From Iris pallida (lineage: Eukaryota; Streptophyta; Magnoliopsida; Asparagales; Iridaceae), in assembly GCA_029216955.1 (NCBI GenBank), contig JANAVB010002199.1, forward strand, positions 10,873,952 to 10,937,951: a stretch of 64,000 nt of DNA, written 5' to 3'. A program made the translations under genes and the position numbers. Numbering within the stretch: position 1 is the first letter of the stretch; each line of letters starts with the position of its first letter. Positions 23,698 to 35,286 of this stretch are shown in pieces. The notes under the pieces were generated by a model. It did not search any database. It was not told where the DNA came from and saw nothing but the letters and a program-made list of their open reading frames with translations.

Positions 23698-24670
23698 CTG
23701 TCCGCATGTCCCCCTCCCGTGGAGCTCCGGCTGGCGGCCTCCGACCACCCAGCGGGTCGTCTACCCCGTGTTCAGGTTAGTAGCTGCGGCCTCTCCGCGC
23801 ACCTCGTTCGGCTCCCCGCCCCTTCCGGAGGTGGTCCCGTCGTCTCCGTGGCGGCCTCGGCCATGCCAGGCCTCCCTTGCGTGGCCGGGATGCCGTCGCC
23901 CGTGGTCACCCTCCCCCCCGTCGTCTCTGGGGGCGGTTCCCTGGACCGCCGACCAACTTGCACTCCTAGGCTTGAACGGTCAGGCGATTGCCGCCCCCTC
24001 AGGACATACTCGAGCTCTTCACCGGCAGAGTTGGCCTGGTTATCTGCGGCGCCTGCTGTTGCCGGATTCCGGTATTCTTCCGTCGCTTTGCGGTCCGAGG
24101 AGTCGGGAGCTCTGCCTTTGGGAAGCGGGCCTCTCTCCTGCTCACTTCCTCCCAGTTCGAATTCAAACCTGCTGTCGCCCGTCCTTGCGCCATCCGTGGA
24201 TGGCGCTGGGTCCCTGGGACCCACCCATTCGCTGCATGCCTTTGGTGCGTCAAGCCTCGCGCTACCTGGCCAGGCGCCTTTTTCCTCTTCAGCGCGTACC
24301 CTGTGTGTTGCTTGTCACCCGGCCAACTCCAGTACAGGTGGCGTGCCAAATGCGCGTCGATCGCCCAACGCGACTCAGACCACGGACGTATCGGATCATG
24401 CGTATCCCATTTCTGTCGCCAGCCAGCCCGTTGAGTTCCATGCTCAGGCGCTGCTTGCGTCTACCGCTCTTGGGAGAGAGCCTTTTCCGGCGCAATCCGC
24501 GGCCACCCTCTCTCGCCCCGCTGCTTCTTATGCGGACATGGTGCGGCCTGTCAGATCAGCACAAAAATCCCAAATCATCCTGGACGTAGATCTCCCTAAT
24601 TTTGAATACTCACCGTCATCAGATTTACAGGATATCAGGATACCATTCTCTACATCCGAGCTAGACTCGT
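23695..24670 (+). pseudogene. L1-type LINE ORF1 fragment (GC-rich)
   Basis: A GC-rich island in AT-rich surroundings carries one frame from 23719 to 24759. The N-terminal 250 residues are Ser/Pro/Ala-rich and low in complexity. Near residue 275 the frame reads PAASYADMVRP, then DLPNFEYSPSS and IPFSTSELDSLSE. In plant L1 ORF1 proteins a SYAxxV block and an FSxxEhxxL block precede the DUF4283 domain. After that the frame runs into unrelated AT-rich sequence (LFFFTFVLEF), so DUF4283, the zinc knuckle and ORF2 are missing. The match rests on short motifs; an ordinary low-complexity protein is less likely. Confidence 0.45.
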
Positions 24671-24759
24671 TGTCCGAGCTATTCTTCTTTACTTTCGTCC
24701 TTGAATTCTCCTTCACTTTAGTTGCCTTTAAACTTTTAAACCCAAGTACTAGTTCATAA

Positions 24760-25344
24760 CCTAAAGTCACAACAAAAAACAACAATTGGTTAAAAAGGAA
24801 AAAAAATTAAAAAACAAAAAAAATTATTGTTTTCTAATATATATGTCTCCACCTAAACAAAAAAAATCTTTTATTCAGTAATTGGGTTTTTGGAAAACAT
24901 AAGTTGGGTTCTCCATTAATAGAAGAAAAACCAATTGCAATTGTCAATATCATATAGAAGAAATAATTACAAGCATAAGAAAAAAATAAGGGGAAAAGAA
25001 TATCTAAATCTTTTTGCGTGTTTTTTCCTCTTCTTTGGGGTTTGAGGGACGTACGAGGGGGGATTTATCCACACAAAAAAGTAATCTTTTTTAAATTTTT
25101 TGAAAAATGGAAGATTATATTTATGAACTTTTCTGATTCATTCCTTCCATAATTTTGAAAAAAAATAAGATAAAATTTTGTTAACATAGATTCAATATGA
25201 ATTATTTGATTATGCGGATAAATATTTAAATTATTTGATTATTTGGAGAAATCTTTTTAATTTATTTGGTGAAATTTTTTTAATTTGATTATTTTGTTAA
25301 ATTCTTTTAATTTATTTGGTGAATTATTTGATTATTTGCTTTTC
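24760..25344. other. AT-rich stretch with TTATTTGGTGAA-type short repeats
   Basis: No gene is seen. From 25190 to 25340 the sequence is built of loosely repeated TTATTTGATTATTTG and TTTAATTTATTTGGTGAA units. Confidence 0.5.
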
Positions 25345-26444
25345 AACATATCCCAAGAATATAGCTTTTCGTAGTCCTCATTTCCAACTTCTGAATCTTT
25401 ATGTCCGGAAGCTTTACATACGGCACCCTACACTCAAATGACATTCAAGTTGGGTCTAACCTTGAACTAGAGTTTATGAGAAGTAATGTCAGAAGTTGTA
25501 ATCGATACTCTATTTAGAATGAAAGTAGCCATAAGCAGCACTTCTCCCCAAAACTAGGATGGAAGACTCGTAGTCAATAGCATACAGTTTATCATCTTTG
25601 TCAGCGTCTTGTTCTTCCTTTCTACAACTTCATTGGATTGAGGAGAATACAGGACAGACATCTCATTGAAAATTCCATATTGTTTGCAGAACGGTGCAAA
25701 TTGAAGAGAACGATACTCTACGCCTCGATCATTTCTGAGTCTCTTGAGTTGTTGTCCGGTTTGACACTCGGCTTCAGCCTTGAAGTCCTTGAACTTCTTG
25801 AACGCTTCACCTTTCGACATGTGAAGATAGACGGACACGTATTTTGACAAGACGTAGATAAAAGTAATAAAGAACTTTATCCCGGCCTTAGTAGAGTATT
25901 GCCGAAGTCACAAATATCTGAGTGCACCACAGAATTCACACTTCTCCACCACCTTATCCCCACATATGGGGATAAGCCCTAGACTAGACATCTTGCTAAT
26001 TATTTTACATTGTATCTAATCTAATCTATTGTACCACAGTACAAGGGGATAACCAAAAGAAGAGACTACATTGATAGGGTTATAAGCTAAATTTTGAACA
26101 TCCCTTCGGTATAAAATGCTCTTCTGACGTATGTTACTTTATAAGACATTACCATCTGGCCATCATTGATATCCATCCCTATGCCTGCGTTATAGAGCCG
26201 ACTCCCTGAGACCAAATTAATAAGAATTGTCAGAACGTGCTTCACATTCTGCAGCATTAGCGACTATCCCGAATTTAGATTCAGCACCACTGTCCCGATC
26301 CCAAGTACTTTAGTTTGTGACTTGTTCGCCATAAAAACCTTTTCGAAAGTAGACTTGTATACGGTGAACAACTTTCCTTTGAGCATACATGGCAGGATGA
26401 ACAAGTGACCACCCACCAGTTAGTGTCCTTACACGATGAGTTAA
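25345..26444 (-). pseudogene. Copia pol relic (protease to integrase), left half of a split element
   Basis: Reading leftwards, a protease-like stretch (near 26300-26440) contains FMANKSQTKVLGIGTVVLN. Several damaged frames follow, then an integrase core at 25850-25554 with RNDRGVEYRSLQFAPFC and SPQSNEVVERKNKTL (equivalent to the Copia NGVxERKNRTL). A degraded LKVWGC-type region continues to about 25345. Stops and frameshifts are frequent. Its gag half is at 35287-36274 on the other side of the chromovirus insertion. The segment 25894-26449 is duplicated at 33046-33601. Confidence 0.8.
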
Positions 26445-26449
26445 CCTAG
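25894..26449. repeat. Host flank segment A, duplicated inside the chromovirus
   Basis: These 556 bp directly abut the left LTR and end in the CCTAG target duplication. The copy at 33046-33601 shows a single difference by eye (CATATGGGG against CATACGGGG near 25966). The neighbouring LTR copies differ by about 17 changes in 520 bp. Confidence 0.93.
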
Positions 26450-28126
26450 TGTCACGCCCCGATTCGGTAGAATCGATAGTCGTCCCCCGGGCGTGATGCC
26501 GTGCAAGCCTAAGTTGCGCTTGCACAAGGCGGTTCATAAGGTTATCCGAAACAACAGCATATATATATAAGAGTACGCAGAGAAATTGAACACATTCATT
26601 TTAGAAAGGAAACTTGTATTTTTATTGATAATAAGTATGTTACAGACTCGGTTACAAAAGAGGCCTCACGGGCTTACAACCGATATCGATGAGATAGTCA
26701 TTCCATACATTTACATCACTTTTTACAAACATCAAAACGACTCTCTAGGACCTGGGATCGGCGAGAGTTTGTGACTCATGATGCAGTTGGGTTGGAGTCT
26801 TCAAAATGTTGCAGAGCTAGCCTTCGCTCTAGCAAGGCTTCAAAAGAAAGGAGCGTCGCCTTCAGTTCCTTGGCACGCTATCCTGGTCCCGAGTACCTAT
26901 TGAGAGCGAGGGTCAGCATTTTACACTTCGTGCTGGTGCGTGGCAATTTAAATCACGTGCTCTCATTTGTTGAAGAACTTAAGTGAGCGTGCAAGCAATT
27001 ATTTACTGAAGTTTCTAGCCATCCTACTCAATTCAAACTTATATTTGAAGGCACAACCGTATAATGACGATAGATCTGACCCTCGGCAGAGTGTACCGTC
27101 GTAGCATAAACTTACCATGTTCTTCCCTGTCATATTGATAATAATGATACGTAATTGAGTGCGTTCGTGAAGGTCACTGGCACGACAAGCCATCCTGGAC
27201 ATATAGCTTGGTAGACAGAGGTCCTTCAGCGCGGGTAGCGAGCACCGTTGAAAGCAACTGCCTACCGTGGCATGCATCCGGCATAGCTATCCGTGTTTCT
27301 TTCTAGGCCGGAACGGTCCCGTGGCCTCGAGATACCGTCCGAAGAAATAATCGCCCTTGTCGACAAGTTGTCCATGACCGTGCTAAGTTAATTTGTTATT
27401 TCAAGGCACATCTTAATAGTATCGTTGCGACAATCATTTTAATCGATTCATCCTTCCTTAGCACGGTTCTATATGATTTGATAATTGCAAGCACGATAAT
27501 ATTTTATGACAAGCATCTGTATAGTTCGTGTTCGTGGGACGTCGTGTGACCGTTTATCGGAATATCATTCATGTCATTGCATTTCATCTAGCATAGCATA
27601 TGTCTAGTATTGATAATGTATTAGAGAAGAGGGTCGAGGGAAGAAGGTTCAGCCACTCACCTTAGTATTTACTTGAGGCGAGAAACTGGTTGGCCGTGCT
27701 AGACGTTGCCTATACGATCACCTGAAATTGCACAAGCAACCGATTAGAACACTGTGTTATTCAAGGAAATTCGATACGAATGCGAAGTTCGAAACGTAAA
27801 CCATAAAAACCATCGAAAATATTCACGAAAACGTATTCAGAAAACAAAGCCAAAACCAACGCAAGCGGCGTAAAAAGCAGAGCAACGGGAGGTCTCTCCC
27901 AACTCAGCTGCAGAGTCAATCCTTGAGGCGCAGCCCGCTGAATATGGGACTTGGTTCCGAAGAAGCCATTCCATAACGGGGAATGGATCTTAATTCAACC
28001 GTTCCCGTTCGATCGATTCGATCGATCCCGACCTATCGGTCCCGACCGAGTCGATAGCGACAGTGTTCCTTTCTCGCGTACCCCGTGGACGAACAACGGG
28101 GCACGATGTAGGGACGGGGCACTACA
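26450..28126 (-). repeat. 3' LTR of the chromovirus
   Basis: In element sense it begins TGTAGTGCCCCGTCCCTAC and ends GGGGCGTGACA. The internal side reads AAGTTTCGAGGACGAAAC, the conserved post-pol sequence. The expected polypurine tract is weak (CTTAGTTGGTTATGG). Short frames inside (26310-26537, 26999-27277) recur in the other LTR and are not genes. Confidence 0.92.
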
Positions 28127-28159
28127 CCATAACCAACTAAGAAAAGTTTCGTCCTCGAA

Positions 28160-28402
28160 ACTTAAGAACAGAACCTACCTCTATGAAAACAATAAAGAAA
28201 ACTTTTTCTTCATCTCTGACTCGAGTTCCCATGTCGACTCTTCTGCCGTATGGTTCCTCCAGAGTACTCGAACGAGAGGGATCGTCCGATTACGCAGCAG
28301 CTTATCCTTACGTTCTAAGATTTGAACTGGCTCTTCAACGTAGGATAAGTCGGACTTTAGCTGTAGCTGGCCAAAATCTACTACGTGGCTAGGGTCGTAC
28401 AC
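28160..28402 (-). pseudogene. Chromodomain at the C-terminus of the integrase
   Basis: The frame 28402 to 28181 reads LSYVEEPVQILERKDKLLRN, followed by VRVLWRNHTAEESTWELE and a K-rich end. This is the chromodomain-like tail of Tekay-type chromoviruses, thought to direct integration to marked chromatin. A stop codon separates it from the integrase frame (VFHVSQL then TAA or TAG), so it could not be made as one protein. Confidence 0.85.
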
Positions 28403-29230
28403 GTACTTTCACAACTGGGAGACGTGGAAGACATTGTGCACACCTTCAAGCGCCGGCGGTAGGGCAATTTTATAGGCCACTGGGGCGACCCGCTCGAGTA
28501 TTTCAAACGGCCCAATGAATCTCGGACTCAGCTTTCCCTTCGCGCCGAACCGAGTAACTCCTCGTATGGGCGACACCTTCAGGAACACATGATCGCCCAC
28601 CTGGAACTCAAGCGGTCTTCGATGGGTGTCGACGTAGCTCTTTTGCCGACTCTGTGCAATCTTCAGTCTTTCCCGAATTAGCTTGACCTTTTCCACAGTC
28701 TGTTCCACCAGCTCTGGGCCGAGTATCTGTCGTTCCCCGACTTCATCCCAGCAAATGGGCGATCTGCACTTCCGGCCGTACAAAGCTTCATACGGCGCCA
28801 TTTGGATGCTGGACTGATAGCTATTGTTGTATGCAAATTCTGCCAGCGGTAGGTGGACGTCCCAGCTTGATTTGAAGTCAATTGCGCAGAGCCGTAGCAT
28901 GTCTTCGAGAATCTGATTAACGCGCTCCGTTTGGCCGTCGGTCTGAGGATGGTAAGCTGAACTGAACTGCAACTTGGTACCCAGCGCCGACTGAAGGCTA
29001 CTCCAGAATCACGACATGAACCGTGAATCCCGATCAGAGACGATGGATACTGGAACTCCGTACAGCCGTACTATCTCGTCAAGATAAATCTGCGCTAGAC
29101 GATCAATGCTCCAAGTAACTTTGATGGCGATAAAGTGCGCTGACTTGGTTAATCGATCGACGATGACCCAGATGGCGTCGTTCCCCCGTGGTGTCTTCGG
29201 CAGGCCAACAATAAAATCCATAGTGTCCAC
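28403..29230 (-). pseudogene. Chromovirus integrase, catalytic core and C-terminal domain
   Basis: The core reads [15 protein letters not shown] (first acidic residue region), [10 protein letters not shown] (second Asp) and HPQTDGQTERVNQILEDML (Glu), matching the D,D-35-E pattern. The C-terminal domain carries VGDHVFLKVSPIRGV and a KLSPRFIGPFEIL block. A TGA interrupts after RDSRFMS (about 29008), and a frameshift near 29224 separates the core from the zinc-binding domain upstream. Confidence 0.9.
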
Positions 29231-30108
29231 TCGGGAATAGCGAGGTTCTGCATCTCCCCACCCGGTCGCTGATGCTCAGCTTTTACCTGCTGACAGGCCA
29301 TGCATTGCGACACGAAGAGCGCCACATCTCTCTTCATCCCGTGCCACCAGAAGGTCGTGCGGAGGTCCTTACACATCTTGGTACTGCCTGGATGCAAGGT
29401 ATATTTCGCACAATGCACCTCCGACATTATCTCCTTTCGTAGTTCTGAATCATCCGGAACACATAGTCGGTCATTCATTCTCAGCACGCCGGTCTTATCT
29501 TCTGCAAAGTCGGTCGCACTACCTGTCGAAATTCGCTCGCGCATTTTCTTCAGGTACGGATCATTCTTCTGAGCGGCCATGATCTTTTCCAGCAAACTCG
29601 GCTCTAACTGCAGCTGCGCCAACCGTATATCCCTGAATCGAACCCGGAGTTCGATGCCCATTTCTTCTAGATCTTGTAGTAGTTTGTGGTTGATGGATAG
29701 TGAGGTAAGGTATTTTTGACTCAGAGCGTCCGCCACAACATTTTCCTTGCCCGGAGTGTAGTTGATCGTCAAGTCATAGTCTTTGATCAGTTCGAGCCAG
29801 CGCCTCTGTCGTAAGTTCAATTCCTTCTGAGTGAAGAGATACTTGAGGCTCTTGTGGTCGGAATAGATCGCACACGCCACACCATATAGATAGTGATGCC
29901 ACAATTTTAATGCGAACACAATTGTCGCTAACTCCAAGTCGTGCGTAGAATAGTTCTTCTCGTGCAACTTTAACTGTCTGGAGGCGAAGGATATCACCTT
30001 GTTTTGCTGCATGAGCACACATCCCAAGCCCTGGCCTGAAGCATCGCTCAATATCTGAAAACCCCCTGGCCCATCCGGAAGTGCGAGTATAGGTGCCGAA
30101 ATTAGTCG
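29149..30108 (-). pseudogene. Chromovirus RNase H and integrase zinc finger
   Basis: The RNase H begins [16 protein letters not shown] and continues with [19 protein letters not shown] and [14 protein letters not shown], with the usual acidic residues present. A linker ending ADALSQK is followed by the integrase HHCC region ([27 protein letters not shown]). An in-frame TAG at the end of the RT frame (FQELK then stop, near 30106) and the frameshift near 29224 break it at both ends. Confidence 0.9.
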
Positions 30109-30837
30109 CTATTTTAGCTCCTGGAATGAAGCTTCACAGTCATCCGACCACTCATACACGACTCCCTTTTGAGTGAGGCGAGTCAGTGGCGATGCAATCT
30201 TCGTGAAGTCTTTCACGAAGCGTCGATAGTATCCCGCCAAACCAAGAAAGCTTCGAATCTCACTAGCAGACGCAGGCTGCTTCCAATCAGCAACAGCTTC
30301 CACTTTTTTCGGGTCGACTACAATGCCTTCGGACGAAATGATGTGACCAAGAAAGGATACACTGCTTAGCCAAAATTCATACTTACTCTGCTTCGCATAC
30401 AACTCATGTTCTCGAAGTGTCTGGAGCACGGCCCGTAGATGTTCTGCATGCTGCACCCTGTCCTTCGAGTAGACGAGAATATCATCAATAAAGACTACCA
30501 CAAATTTATCAAGAAAGGGTCGAAATACCCGATTCATCAGATCCATGAAGGCGGTAGGAGCGTTCGTCAGGCCGAATGGCATCACCAGGAACTCGTAGTG
30601 GCCGTATCGAGTGCGAAAGGCGGATTTTTGCACGTCGTCTGACTTGAACTTGAGTTGATGATAGCCTGAGCGGAGATCAATCTTCGAAAATACCGAGGCG
30701 CCTTGCAGTTGATCGAATAAGTCGTCTATGCGGGACAATGGGTACTTGTTCCGGATGGTGGCCTTGTTCAGCTCTCGGTAATCGACGCACAGACGCATGG
30801 ACCCATCCTTCTTCTTCACGAACAATACGGGCGTTCC
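30109..30837 (-). pseudogene. Chromovirus reverse transcriptase
   Basis: The palm and fingers are well kept: [46 protein letters not shown] and the catalytic FIDDILVYS, with both aspartates intact. The thumb region [11 protein letters not shown] and the [13 protein letters not shown] block follow. A nonsense codon (TAG where TGG is expected) at about 30836-30838 separates it from the protease frame, and another ends it before RNase H. Confidence 0.93.
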
Positions 30838-32001
30838 CTACGGTGAAACACTAGGCCGAATAAACCCTTTATCGAGTAATTCTTGTAGCTGGACCTTGAG
30901 TTCCTTCAGCTCGGCGGGAGCTATTCTGTACGGGGCCTTGGAAATCGGTCGAGTATCGGGAAATGTATCGATGCTGAACTCGATTTCTCGATCGAAGGGC
31001 ATGCCGGGTAGCTCGTCTGGAAACACATCGGAGAATTCTGCCACAATGTCGGTCTGATCCGCGTTTGCACCATCCTGTCGCATGTCTCGGACGGACGCCA
31101 AATAGCCTTCGCACCCAGAATGCAGCATCCTCCGAGCAGAAATTGCCGAAATCAGCAAGCAGGTCGACGACGCCTCACCACACGAGAAGTAGAATTCAGG
31201 CACTCCTGGAATACGGAAGGTGACCGTCTTTCTGGTGCAGTCTATGGTTGCGTTGCACGGCCCGAGCCAATCCATTCCCAGAATGATATCGAAGTCCTTC
31301 ATGTCTAGGACTATCACGTCAAGACTGATCTTTTGACCGCCGATACAGATAATCCCGTCGACGTAAGCTAAATTAGTGAGTATTGGTGTGCCCGAAGGAG
31401 TGCATACGCTAAGGTCGAGATCTAACGATATCATCGGAAATTTGTGCTCGGCGGCAAAGTCCGTCGATATAAAACTATGTGAAGCACCTGAATCAAATAA
31501 TACACGAGCAGGCACATTATTGAAACTAAGTATACCTGTCACGACCGTATCTGATGCAAGCACTTCATCTCGGGTCATGGCGTAGATGCGGCCCTGGGCA
31601 TTGGGGCGACGGTCTTGGCCATTTTGCATGGCGGGTTGAGGTGCTCGAGGTGCCGGAACTTGATTCCCCGGACGGTGCTGTGAATGCTGAGGCGCGTCTA
31701 AGTTGTTTCTTCTAGGCTTCGGGCAATCTCCATGAAAGTGACCCCTTTTTCCGCAAATGAAACATCCGCCATTTTGAACTTCACAGTCGACGGCGAGATA
31801 TCCGTTCCGGTTGTATTTTGTGCAGTGAGGTCCCTGGTTCCGCACCTGGTGTCCGCCCTGGGGCCCGTTGTTCGGACGCTTGGTCACGTTGTTTCCTCCC
31901 GCGTGGCTTGGGCATTTGTGATTGAAGGTATGCACAGCGCCGGCAGCACTTGGAGGATATTGGCGTTCAAGGCGGAGGGCGTGGTTGAGAGACTCCCCCA
32001 T
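30838..32001 (-). pseudogene. Chromovirus gag C-terminus, zinc knuckle and protease
   Basis: An intact CCHC zinc knuckle, CFICGKRGHFHGDC, is preceded by a damaged second one. The protease active site VLFDSGASHSFIS is intact. The connecting region IILGMDWLGPCNATIDC and the RT-preceding DVFPDELPGMP follow. The frame ends PSVSP then TAG. Confidence 0.92.
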
Positions 32002-32886
32002 CGTTTTGTATTATAGAATGGACACATGGGCGTAGATGGATTATCGTAGACCCACTTCGAACCGTCGAGCACGACTCGCCAGGGAGGGCAGGAATTCTCC
32101 AGCAAACTTGGCTAACTTGTTGAACTCCGCAGTATACTGCCACACCGTCATATTCCCTTGCCTTAGCTGTATGAATTAATTTTCCTTCTCTTGTTGAACG
32201 GCTATGGGGAGGTACTCGATCTCGAATGCCTCACGAAAGGTGGCCTAAGAAATTGTCGCTGTCTCGTCATCGCATCTGATCGCTCGCTTTTACACGGCCC
32301 ACCAGTCGTGCGCGTTCGTCCGGAGTAGAAGTTGAGCGCATGCGACTTTCTTGGACTCTTCGACGCCCAGAAGCTCGAACTTGTCTTCCAGTTCCTCCAG
32401 CCAGTCGATCGCCAAGGAGGGATCTTCCGTGCCGTTAAAGGAAGTAAGGCAACTCTTTGTGAATTTTGACACGTCGAAGTTGGAACTTCTCGGTGCTGCA
32501 TGTGTAGGCTCGGGTGCCTCCGGCTCGATTTCACTTTGTCTGGCCGCAGGCTCGGTTACGACATGGGTCGTCACGGAGTTGTTGTTGTTGTTGGCCACCA
32601 CAGTCTGAACGATCTGCTGGAGAGTATCAAGCTGCTTCTGCTACAACTTGAATTGTGCTTCGAATCGGGCCTCGAACTGAGTTTGACGTGCCTCCGTCTG
32701 CCGTCGATGTTGCTCATTCTGGCGTTGACTCTCCTCAGCTTGTCGTTGTTGCGATTCCAGCATGCACAACATCCGCTCCATGGCATCGTTTGAGGGTCCG
32801 GGTCTCGAGCTACTCGAGCCGCTCGAAGCACTTTCTTCGTTCGCCGCCACGTTCACCGACGTGCCTTCTGGGATTTTTGAAGGCAA
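32002..32886 (-). pseudogene. Chromovirus gag (capsid part), broken by stops
   Basis: The frame starts at ATG 32886 with a Ser-rich N-terminus and a Gln/Arg-rich coiled-coil-like stretch (ESQQRQAEESQRQNEQ). After a stop (CAG to TAG) near 32641 the gag core appears with FTKSCLTSFNGTEDPSLAIDW and KKVACAQLLLRTNAHDWW. Further stops lie near 32289 and between 32250 and 32030. The ATG is about 120 bp from the primer site, a plausible leader. Confidence 0.85.
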
Positions 32887-33006
32887 AATACATTAGTCAC
32901 AAAACTTATTACGGCTCACTCGTATGGAACGACATATCTCATCGACACGAGACCAACGATTTTGAGACTAAAAACTCGACACTGGAGGCCAAGGACGTAA
33001 AGCCGT

Positions 33007-33016
33007 GCTCTGATAC
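33007..33016 (-). other. Remnant of the chromovirus primer-binding site
   Basis: The minus strand reads GTATCAGAGC, complementary to the 3' end of initiator-Met tRNA. The first two bases of the usual TGGTATCAGAGC are replaced (TCGTATC), and the sequence outside is host DNA, so the site was cut at this point. Confidence 0.75.
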
Positions 33017-33045
33017 GATGAGTTAACCTAGTGTCCTTACACGAT

Positions 33046-33601
33046 GAGTATTGCCGAAGTCACAAATATCTGAGTGCACCACAGAATTCACACTTCTCCA
33101 CCACCTTATCCCCACATACGGGGATAAGCCCTAGACTAGACATCTTGCTAATTATTTTACATTGTATCTAATCTAATCTATTGTACCACAGTACAAGGGG
33201 ATAACCAAAAGAAGAGACTACATTGATAGGGTTATAAGCTAAATTTTGAACATCCCTTCGGTATAAAATGCTCTTCTGACGTATGTTACTTTATAAGACA
33301 TTACCATCTGGCCATCATTGATATCCATCCCTATGCCTGCGTTATAGAGCCGACTCCCTGAGACCAAATTAATAAGAATTGTCAGAACGTGCTTCACATT
33401 CTGCAGCATTAGCGACTATCCCGAATTTAGATTCAGCACCACTGTCCCGATCCCAAGTACTTTAGTTTGTGACTTGTTCGCCATAAAAACCTTTTCGAAA
33501 GTAGACTTGTATACGGTGAACAACTTTCCTTTGAGCATACATGGCAGGATGAACAAGTGACCACCCACCAGTTAGTGTCCTTACACGATGAGTTAACCTA
33601 G
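33046..33601. repeat. Copy of host flank segment A between 5' LTR and primer site
   Basis: It is identical to 25894-26449 except for one base by eye and abuts the 5' LTR with the same junction (GAGTTAACCTAG then TGTCACGCC). At its other end, 33017-33045 is a filler built from pieces of the same flank (ACGATGAGTTAACCTAGTGT, then CCTTACACGAT). Confidence 0.93.
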
Positions 33602-35281
33602 TGTCACGCCCCGATTCGGTAGAATCGATAGTCGTCCCCCGGGCGTGATGCCGTGTAAGCCTAAGTTGCGCTTGCACAAGGCGGTTCATAAGGTTATCCG
33701 AAACAACAGCATATATATATATAAGAGTACGTAGAGAAATTGAACACATTCATTTTAGAAAAGGAAACTTGCATTTTTATTGATAATAAGTATGTTACAG
33801 ACTCGGTTACAAAAGAGGCCTCGCGGGCTTACAACCGACATCGATGAGATAGTCATTCCATACATTTACATCCCTTTTTACAAACATCAAAACGACTCTC
33901 TAAGACCTGGGATCGGCGAGAGTTTGTGACTCATGATGCAGTTGGGTTGGAGTCTTCAAAACGTTGCAGAGCTAGCCTTCGCTCTAGCAAGACTTCAAAA
34001 GAAAGGAGCGTGGCCTTCAGTTCCTTGGCACGCTATCCTGGTCCCGAGTACCTGTTGAGAGCGAGGGTCAGCACTTTACACTTCGTGTTGGTGCGTGGCA
34101 ATTTAAATCCCGTGCTCTCATTTGTTGAAGAATTTAAGTGAGCGTGCAAGCAATTATTTACTGAAGTTTCTAGCCATCCTACTCAATTCAAACTTATATT
34201 TGAAGGCACAACCGTATAATGACGATAGATCTTACCCTCGGCAGAGTGTACCGTCGTAGCGTAAACTTACCATGTTCTTCCCTGTCATGTTGATAATAAT
34301 GATACGTAATTGAGTGCGTTCGTGAAGGTCACTGGCACGACAAGCCATCCTGGACATATAGCTTGGTAGACATAGGTCCTTCAGCGCGGGTAGCGAGCCC
34401 CGTTGAAAGCAACTGCCTACCGTGGCATGCATCCGGCGTAGCTATCCGTGTTTCTTCCTAGGCCAGAACGGTCCCGTGGCCTCGGGATACCGTCCGAAGA
34501 AACAATCGCCCTTGTCGACAAGTTGTCCATGACCGTGCTAAGTTAATTTGTTATTTCAAGGCACATCTTAATAGTATCGTTGTGACAATCATTTTAATCG
34601 ATTCATCCTTCCTTAGCACGGTTCTATATGATTTGATAATTGCAAGCACGATAATATTTTATGACAAGCATCTGTATAGTTCGTGTTCGTGGGACTTCGT
34701 GTGACCGTTCATCGGAATATCATTCATGTCGTTGCATTTCATCTAGCATAGCATATGTCTAGCATTGACAATGTATTAGAGAAGAGGGTCGAGGGAAGAA
34801 GGGTCAGCCACTCACCTTAGTATTTACTTGAGGCAAGAAACTGGTTGGCCGCGCTAGACGTTGCCTACGCGATCACCTGAAATCGCACAAGCAACAGATT
34901 AGAACACTGTGTTATTCAAGGAAATTCGATACGAATGCGAAGTTCGAAATGTAAGCCATGAAAACCATCGAAAACATTCACGAAAACGCATTCAGAAAAC
35001 AAAGCCAAAACCAACGCAAGCGGCGTGAAAAGCAGAGCAACGGGAGGTCTCTCCCGACTCAACCGCAGAGTCAATCCTTGAGGCGCAGCCCGCTGAATAT
35101 GGGACTTGGTTCCGAAGAAGCCATTCCATAACGGGGAATGGATCTTAATTCCACCTTTCCCGTTCGATCGATTCGATCGATCCCGACCTATCGGTCCCGA
35201 CCGAGTCGATAGCGACAGTGTTCCTTTCTCGTGCACCCCATGGACGAATAATGGGGCATGATGTAGGGACGGGGCACTACA
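33602..35281 (-). repeat. 5' LTR of the chromovirus
   Basis: It is the counterpart of 26450-28126. Differences include an extra AT in a short TA run near 33712-33722 and many C/T or G/A changes. Confidence 0.92.
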
Positions 35282-35286
35282 CCTAG

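Larger units (their letters stand above)
26450..35281 (-). mobile_element. Nearly complete Ty3/gypsy chromovirus, Tekay-like, inactivated
   Basis: LTRs of 1677 bp (26450-28126) and 1680 bp (33602-35281) flank gag, protease, RT, RNase H, integrase and a chromodomain in that order on the minus strand. A 5-bp target duplication, CCTAG, lies at 26445-26449 and 35282-35286, inside an older Copia. The remains of the initiator-Met primer site (GTATCAGAGC) are at 33007-33016. It is not directly beside the LTR, as it should be, because 556 bp of host DNA plus about 30 bp of filler lie between. Multiple nonsense codons and at least one frameshift disable it. LTR divergence of about 3% by eye implies it is not a very recent insertion. 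Confidence 0.93.

Noticed and set aside
30109..32001. Active chromovirus polyprotein
   Set aside because: The catalytic motifs of RT and protease are intact, but stops separate gag, protease, RT, RNase H and the chromodomain, and a frameshift lies near 29224.
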